A stretch of DNA of 8,511 nucleotides from Actinomycetes bacterium (GTDB lineage: Bacteria; Actinomycetota; Acidimicrobiia; Acidimicrobiales; Microtrichaceae). This document shows positions 5,354 through 8,511 of this stretch, in pieces. Location: the NCBI GenBank assembly GCA_023423215.1, contig JAFAFZ010000316.1, forward strand, positions 1-8,511. The letters run 5' to 3'. Both the position numbers and the translations under genes were made by a program. Each line of letters opens with the position of its first letter. Positions within the stretch are counted from its first letter, which is position 1. Below the pieces are notes generated by a model that saw only the letters and a list, made by a program, of their open reading frames with translations, was not told the DNA's origin and made no database searches.

Positions 5354-6082
5354 TCAGCCCTCGAGCGTCGCCGCGGCCGCCAGGATCGTCTCGACCGTCA
5401 CCTCGGGCCGGGCGACCATCGAGACGTGCGAGGCGTCCACCTCGGTGATCGTCGCGCCGGCCCGCTCGGCCATCGAGGTCTGCGTGGCCGGCGGGATCAC
5501 CCGGTCCTCGGTGCCGACCACCGCCCAGCTCGGGATCGACGACCAGGCGGTCACCTCGGTCGGGCCGATGTTGGCGGCGAGCGCGATCGGCCGCTGGCTG
5601 GCGACGATCAGCAGGCGATCGGCCTCGGGCAGGTCCTGTGCGAACGACTCGTGCACGGTCGACGGCTTGAGGAACGCCTCGACGTCGCCCTCGGGTGCGT
5701 CGGGGTACCCCACCAGGTCGAGCACCGTCGTCGGGTCCGGCACGTCGAGCGCCGAGCCCGAGCCACCGAGGATGTCGAACACCGTCTCGCCGACGTCGGG
5801 GATGAACGCGTTGACGTAGACCAGCGCCTGCACGTCACCGCCGCCCGCACCGCCGTTCGTGACGACGACGCCGCCGTAGGAGTGCCCGACGAGGACCACC
5901 GGGCCGGCCGTGCGCTGGGCCAGGAACGAGGACAGGTACGCCGAGTCCCCTGCGACGCCGTGGAGCAGGTTCGGCGGTGTCTGCACCGTGTAGCCCCGTC
6001 GTTGCAGCTCGACGGACACCGGGTCCCAGCTCGAGCCGTCGGCCCAGGCTCCGTGGACGAGGACGATCGTGGGCTTCGGCAT
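5354..6082 (-). CDS. Alpha/beta-fold hydrolase (esterase-like)
   Basis: A 242-residue soluble hydrolase of the broad Abhydrolase_6 type, close in pattern to plant methylesterase/EstC-like enzymes. Seen are the oxyanion-hole region VLVHGAWADGSSW (7-19), nucleophile elbow VGHSYGG (65-71) with Ser68, catalytic acid Asp193 in VGTEDRVIPP (189-198), and His219 in DASHVSMVARP (216-226). The lid region (about 100-150) is short and acidic. No signal peptide is present, so it should act in the cytoplasm. The substrate is unknown. ATG 6082 follows GAGGGAGG with a 4-nt gap. It lies 120 bp downstream of the STAS gene on the same strand, so read-through from that gene is possible; a weak promoter-like TAGTCT also precedes it. 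Confidence 0.92.
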   Translation of the reverse strand: MPKPTIVLVHGAWADGSSWDPVSVELQRRGYTVQTPPNLLHGVAGDSAYLSSFLAQRTAGPVVLVGHSYGGVVVTNGGAGGGDVQALVYVNAFIPDVGETVFDILGGSGSALDVPDPTTVLDLVGYPDAPEGDVEAFLKPSTVHESFAQDLPEADRLLIVASQRPIALAANIGPTEVTAWSSIPSWAVVGTEDRVIPPATQTSMAERAGATITEVDASHVSMVARPEVTVETILAAAATLEG

Positions 6083-6130
6083 GGCGCCTCCCTCTCTCTG
6101 CGGGCGGTTGCGTGGGCCGCCCCCGGCGGG

Positions 6131-6136
6131 AGACTA
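6131..6136 (-). promoter_or_regulatory. Weak -10-like box before the hydrolase gene
   Basis: TAGTCT on the minus strand matches TANNNT and lies about 50 nt before the hydrolase start. No good -35 sits at the right distance (TTGCGG is only 14 nt away). No GGGTA box is found in this gap. Confidence 0.22.
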
Positions 6137-6179
6137 CGACTCGAGTGTGTCCGCAAGGTGAAGATGTCCGCAGCCCGCC

Positions 6180-6196
6180 CCGGAGCAGGCGTCCGG
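6180..6196 (-). terminator. Weak hairpin after the STAS gene
   Basis: CCGGA (6180-6184) pairs with TCCGG (6192-6196) over a 7-nt loop, beginning 6 bp beyond the STAS stop. It is short and lacks a T tract, so it may be chance. Confidence 0.22.
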
Positions 6197-6202
6197 TGGC
6201 CG

Positions 6203-6505
6203 TCAGGTGGTGCGCTCGACCTTCAGCACCGAGTCCGCCTGGGTCACCGCCAGGAGGCGTTCGACGTTGGGCGCCGGGTCGAGGATGGTGACCGAGCCGA
6301 CGCGACGCCAGGCGTCGAGCAGCTCCCGCAGGCCGGCTGAGTCCATGAACGTCACGCCGGCGAAGTCGAGCACGAGCGGCGACCCGTCGGCCGGCGTGTC
6401 CAGGGCGGTGCGCAGCCGTGCGACGCCCCCGAGATCGATCTCGCCACGAAGGACGATGCGACCGTCCTGCACCTCGATCTCGAGCGGCAGCGAGTCCTGT
6501 TCCAC
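6203..6505 (-). CDS. STAS-domain anti-sigma-factor antagonist
   Basis: A 100-residue single STAS domain of the RsbV/SpoIIAA type. In this family the unphosphorylated protein binds an RsbW/SpoIIAB-like kinase and frees a sigma factor. Seen are the early strands IEVQDGRIVLRGEIDLGGVA (10-29), LVLDFAGVTFMDSAGLRELL (44-63) with the conserved DSAGL (55-59) and phospho-acceptor Ser56, and the final helix/strand SVTILDPAPNVERLLAV (71-87). The chosen start is GTG 6503-6505, because GGGAGGA lies 8 nt upstream and the domain begins there; the open frame to 6724 adds only low-complexity residues. It diverges from the RsbW-like gene, a natural partner. Transcription probably uses a housekeeping-type promoter at 6555-6583. 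Which sigma factor, if any, it controls is not visible. Confidence 0.9.
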   Translation of the reverse strand: MEQDSLPLEIEVQDGRIVLRGEIDLGGVARLRTALDTPADGSPLVLDFAGVTFMDSAGLRELLDAWRRVGSVTILDPAPNVERLLAVTQADSVLKVERTT

Positions 6506-6513
6506 CGAAGGGA

Positions 6514-6520
6514 TCCTCCC
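6514..6520 (-). promoter_or_regulatory. Ribosome binding site fixing the GTG start of the STAS gene
   Basis: GGGAGGA on the minus strand, 8 nt before GTG 6503-6505. It argues for this start against the longer open frame. Confidence 0.65.
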
Positions 6521-6554
6521 TCTCCGACCTCTGTCCTCTCCCGTTCTGCGGTGC

Positions 6555-6583
6555 AGGGTAGTCGCCTCCCTCGGCGATGCCAC
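6555..6583 (-). promoter_or_regulatory. Putative housekeeping-type promoter of the STAS gene
   Basis: On the minus strand GTGGCA (6583 to 6578; four of six matches to TTGACA), 17-nt spacer, TACCCT (6560 to 6555; TANNNT). It predicts a leader of about 43 nt. It differs in type from the GGGTAT promoter on the other strand. Confidence 0.4.
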
Positions 6584-6625
6584 CGGCTCGGCGACCGCCC
6601 GAGGGCCGAAGATTCCTCCGGTCGT

Positions 6626-6652
6626 GGTTTGAACGACGTTCAGAGCGGGTAT
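6626..6652 (+). promoter_or_regulatory. SigF/SigB-type stress promoter of the RsbW-like gene
   Basis: GGTTT (6626-6630), 16-nt spacer, GGGTAT (6647-6652). This is a textbook match to the actinobacterial SigF/SigB consensus and the best in the window. The expected transcript start is near 6659, giving a leader of about 68 nt. Inside the spacer is the palindrome TGAACGaCGTTCA (6630-6642), a possible operator. A stress-type promoter before an anti-sigma-like gene is the usual feedback arrangement in partner-switching systems. Confidence 0.72.
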
Positions 6653-6690
6653 CCGCCTCGGCTTCGTGTGCCCGTCCGAGCGCACGGACA

Positions 6691-6722
6691 CCCGAGAGGT
6701 CCTCGTACACGCCCGAGAGGTC
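6691..6722 (+). repeat. Direct repeat CCCGAGAGGTC in the RsbW-like leader
   Basis: The 11-mer appears at 6691-6701 and 6712-6722, a 21-bp period or two helical turns. The second copy contains the GAGAGG ribosome binding site 6 nt before ATG 6727. The first copy could be a relic duplication or part of an operator. Its role is unknown. Confidence 0.6.
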
Positions 6723-6726
6723 ACGG

Positions 6727-7137
6727 ATGACGCTCATCGATCGGAGCCCGGCCACGCCCGCCGATGTCTCGACCCAGCTGCCACGCGACCCGACCTCCCC
6801 GTCGGTGGGTCGCCGCATGGTCGCGGCCGCGCTCGGCGACGCCGACCCCGATCTGCTCTTCGACGCGCAGCTGCTCGTGAGCGAGCTCGTCACCAACGCG
6901 GTCGAGCACGCCGCGAGCGCCCCGACCCTCACCCTCTCCGTCGATCCGCAGCGGCTCCGGGTCGAGGTCGCCGACGACGACCCCACGCCCCCGGTCCGCC
7001 GTGACCCGCTCCCGGGCGAGCTGGGCGGCCGGGGCCTGCAGCTCCTCGACCGCCTGGCCGACCGGTGGGGCAGCTCACCGACGGCGGGCGGCAAGTGCGT
7101 CTGGTTCGAGCTCGGACGAGCGCTCGACGGGGCCTGA
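6727..7137 (+). CDS. RsbW/SpoIIAB-like ATP-binding protein (anti-sigma type)
   Basis: A 136-residue GHKL ATPase domain of the HATPase_c_2 (RsbW-like) group that is very common in actinobacteria. The N-box LLVSELVTNAVEHA (49-62) has Glu53 and Asn57. The G1-like box is VADDDPTPP (81-89), G2 is GGRGLQLLDRLADRWG (100-115), and G3 lies at GGKCVWFEL (121-129). The family either holds a sigma factor inactive and phosphorylates STAS antagonists, or acts on other partners; many actinobacterial members are orphans. ATG 6727 is chosen for GAGAGG 6 nt upstream; the frame stays open above it but crosses the promoter. It diverges from the STAS gene and carries its own stress-type promoter. Its last 63 bp, including the G3 box, also encode the tail of the convergent PAP2 protein. 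Confidence 0.9.
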   Translation: MTLIDRSPATPADVSTQLPRDPTSPSVGRRMVAAALGDADPDLLFDAQLLVSELVTNAVEHAASAPTLTLSVDPQRLRVEVADDDPTPPVRRDPLPGELGGRGLQLLDRLADRWGSSPTAGGKCVWFELGRALDGA

Positions 7138-7968
7138 TCGGTTCGCCCGCTCCGGCCGTCCGAGGTCGACCTCCGTCGATCGCCGCCGGAGCCGGCCCGC
7201 GACGCCCACCACCGCGAGCGCAGCTGCGGCCAGCGCAGCACCGGCGACGACGTCGAGCAGGAAGTGGTTGCCCGTCGCCATCACGACCACTGCGACCAGC
7301 ACGGGATAGGCGAGCGCGACGCGGCGCCACATGCCGGTCCGACCGACCGCCAGGGCGCAGGCGCTCAGCATGGCCCAGCCCACGTGCATGCTCGGCATCG
7401 CGGCGTAGTGGTTCGCGGCGTCGCTGATCGGGCCGGACTGGAACGACCAGAGCGAGTGGTGCTCTGCGAGCCAGTCCGACATCAGCATCGAGCCCCCGCC
7501 CGAGGGCACGAGCCGCGGTGGCGCGACGGGCAGCCAGCGCTGCAGCAGGAACGCCGAGACGCTGGCGACCACGAAGGCGGTGCGCCAGCGCGCGTACAGG
7601 TCCGGCCGTCGCCGCAGGAGCGACACGAACGCCGCGAAGGTCACGACGAAGTGCAGGGACCCGTAGAGCCAGTTGGCGACGACCTGGAGGTCGATGGCCG
7701 CGAGTGCCCGCTGGAGGGCCGGCTCGACGTCGAGGCTCCACGCCCGCTCCAGCTCGAACACGGCGGCGCCACGCCCCTCGGCCGCTCGGACCACCTCGTC
7801 GCTCGGGACCGACGACGGCGCCGCCAGGTAGACCACCGCCACGACCGCAGCGGCGAGCAGCTCGACCTGCCAGTGCACCGCACGACGCGCCGGCTCGGGT
7901 CGTGTCGCTGCGGCCGGGTCGCGGGGCGGGGCGACCCGCGTGTCGTGGGGACCCACCATCGCCGTCAT
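7075..7968 (-). CDS. PAP2-superfamily membrane phosphatase/phosphotransferase
   Basis: A 297-residue integral membrane protein of the PAP2_3 (Aur1/inositolphosphotransferase-like) type, probably acting on lipid phosphates at the outer membrane face. Hydrophobic segments lie at about 34-50, 101-119, 130-146, 195-210, 217-232 and 237-258. Active-site blocks are RWLPVAPPRLVP (144-155), MPSMHVGWA (191-199) with His195, and TGNHFLLDVVAG (232-243) with His235 and Asp239. The basic tail (259-297) has no domain, and its last 20 residues overlap the convergent RsbW-like gene. ATG 7968 has no ribosome binding site, and GGGTAG ends 9 nt upstream, so the message may be leaderless; ATG 7959 is an alternative. 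The CrtO-like gene ends 62 bp upstream on the same strand and may be co-transcribed. The exact substrate is unknown. Confidence 0.88.
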   Translation of the reverse strand: MTAMVGPHDTRVAPPRDPAAATRPEPARRAVHWQVELLAAAVVAVVYLAAPSSVPSDEVVRAAEGRGAAVFELERAWSLDVEPALQRALAAIDLQVVANWLYGSLHFVVTFAAFVSLLRRRPDLYARWRTAFVVASVSAFLLQRWLPVAPPRLVPSGGGSMLMSDWLAEHHSLWSFQSGPISDAANHYAAMPSMHVGWAMLSACALAVGRTGMWRRVALAYPVLVAVVVMATGNHFLLDVVAGAALAAAALAVVGVAGRLRRRSTEVDLGRPERANRSGPVERSSELEPDALAARRR

Positions 7969-7977
7969 GGCGGACCA

Positions 7978-8002
7978 CTACCCGCGGCAGCGCCTCCTAC
8001 GC
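7978..8002 (-). promoter_or_regulatory. Possible stress-type promoter of the PAP2 gene
   Basis: GGGTAG (7983 to 7978) on the minus strand, with GCGT (8002 to 7999) 15 nt upstream, which fits only the loose GNNT -35. The predicted start is within a few bases of ATG 7968. This is the weakest of the six GGGTA candidates. Confidence 0.3.
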
Positions 8003-8030
8003 ACGCGTCCGGTGGTCGCTGCGACGCGGC

Positions 8031-8501
8031 TCAGGTGCTCGTCCTCCCGAGACGTGCTCGACGGGCGACGATCGCCTCGAGCCGGAAGCGGTTGTAGCGC
8101 TGGATCGAGATGAAGGGCAGGTGGGCGACGACGCCGAACACGACCATGCACGTCCCGAGCAGCGGCGGGCACCAGAGGAAGAAGAGCGGTCCCGCCGCCA
8201 TGTTGGACCAGTGCACGAGCTCTGCTCGGCGGGTCTCCGCGGCGAAGGCCAGGAGCGCCTCGGTCGAGGTCCCGGGGAGTCGGCGCTTGGACGTCCCGCC
8301 CGGGAACAGGTCGCCCATCTCCGGCAGGCGGTCCTTCCAGGCGCAGATGCGCAGGCGTCGCCGGTACCACCGCCCGTCGTCCTCGAAGCGCCGGGGACGG
8401 GTGAGCCAGCCGTCGTGCTGCAGGCGGGAGCGGTCCACGGCGACCCAGCCGACGCCCGTCAGCACCCCGATCAGCGCCCAGGCGACGCACGACACCAGCA
8501 C
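8031..8501 (-). CDS. CrtO-like acyltransferase family membrane protein (start uncertain)
   Basis: 156 residues visible, matching the glycosyl-4,4'-diaponeurosporenoate acyltransferase (CrtO) family; the staphylococcal member adds a fatty acid to the glycosylated carotenoid staphyloxanthin. Seen are one N-terminal membrane segment (4-22), RPRRFEDDGRWYRRRLRICA (35-54), WKDRLPEMGDLFPGG (55-69), SKRRL (71-75), AAETRRAELVHW (87-98), a second hydrophobic region LFFLWCPP...VVAHLPFI (106-131) and QRYNRFRLE (134-142). No carotenoid gene is in the window, so the acceptor may be another glycolipid. GTG 8499-8501 is the first possible start inside the window, but the frame remains open to the edge and no ribosome binding site can be judged, so the true start could lie beyond 8511. 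Length and N-terminal hydrophobic segment suggest little is missing. Confidence 0.85.
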   Translation of the reverse strand: MLVSCVAWALIGVLTGVGWVAVDRSRLQHDGWLTRPRRFEDDGRWYRRRLRICAWKDRLPEMGDLFPGGTSKRRLPGTSTEALLAFAAETRRAELVHWSNMAAGPLFFLWCPPLLGTCMVVFGVVAHLPFISIQRYNRFRLEAIVARRARLGRTST

Positions 8502-8511
8502 CGCCGTGGCG

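Noticed and set aside
5702..5710. GGGTACCC palindrome as a promoter on either strand
   Set aside because: It lies inside the hydrolase gene, with no gene start downstream in either direction at a useful distance.
6631..6641. LexA SOS box at GAACGACGTTC
   Set aside because: The Gram-positive box needs four bases between GAAC and GTTC; only three are present, so it is kept only as an unnamed palindrome.
6506..6724. Longer STAS protein starting at 6724
   Set aside because: Added residues have no domain and would span the divergent promoters; GTG 6505 has a good ribosome binding site.
5835..7241. Large minus-strand frames across 5608-7241
   Set aside because: They cross several real genes in shifted frames and show biased, motif-free composition.

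Overview
The window is high-GC, gene-dense DNA from what is most likely an actinomycete. The grounds are strong G/C bias at third codon positions, frequent GTG starts (Ku, VOC protein, STAS protein), a Ku with a lysine/alanine-rich C-terminal tail, a stand-alone LigD-type polymerase, and stress-sigma-like promoter motifs. The genus cannot be fixed from the sequence. There are eleven supported CDS, no tRNA or rRNA, no mobile element and no CRISPR array. The longest gene-free stretch is 221 bp (6506-6726), and it holds promoters.

Layout from left to right. 95-1075 (-) is a YihY/BrkB membrane protein. 1192-3218 (-) is a two-gene operon for bacterial non-homologous end joining: Ku, then a LigD-type polymerase domain protein, joined by an ATGA stop/start overlap. 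Divergent from ku is an SDR oxidoreductase of the YghA/general-stress-protein-39 type (3342-4202, +), followed by a VOC/glyoxalase-fold protein (4258-4776, +). The VOC gene overlaps tail-to-tail with a DUF2243 membrane protein (4734-5285, -). Next come an alpha/beta hydrolase (5354-6082, -) and a small STAS-domain anti-sigma-factor antagonist (6203-6505, -). An RsbW-like ATP-binding protein (6727-7137, +) diverges from the STAS gene and overlaps tail-to-tail with a PAP2-family membrane phosphatase/phosphotransferase (7075-7968, -). At the right edge is a CrtO-like acyltransferase family protein (8031-8501, -) whose start may lie outside the window.

The main theme is stress. Six genes or operons (yihY-like, ku-ligD, SDR, DUF2243, rsbW-like, PAP2) have a GGGTAT/C/G box just upstream in the correct orientation. 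In several cases a GGTT-type -35 element lies 15-16 nt further up, which resembles the actinobacterial SigF/SigB (general stress) promoter. The best example, GGTTT-N16-GGGTAT at 6626-6652, lies before the gene for the ATP-binding anti-sigma-like protein, next to the STAS antagonist gene. I infer that the window may be a small general-stress island carrying DNA break repair, envelope proteins and redox/detoxification enzymes beside a partner-switch pair. No sigma factor is present, so that link remains inferred.
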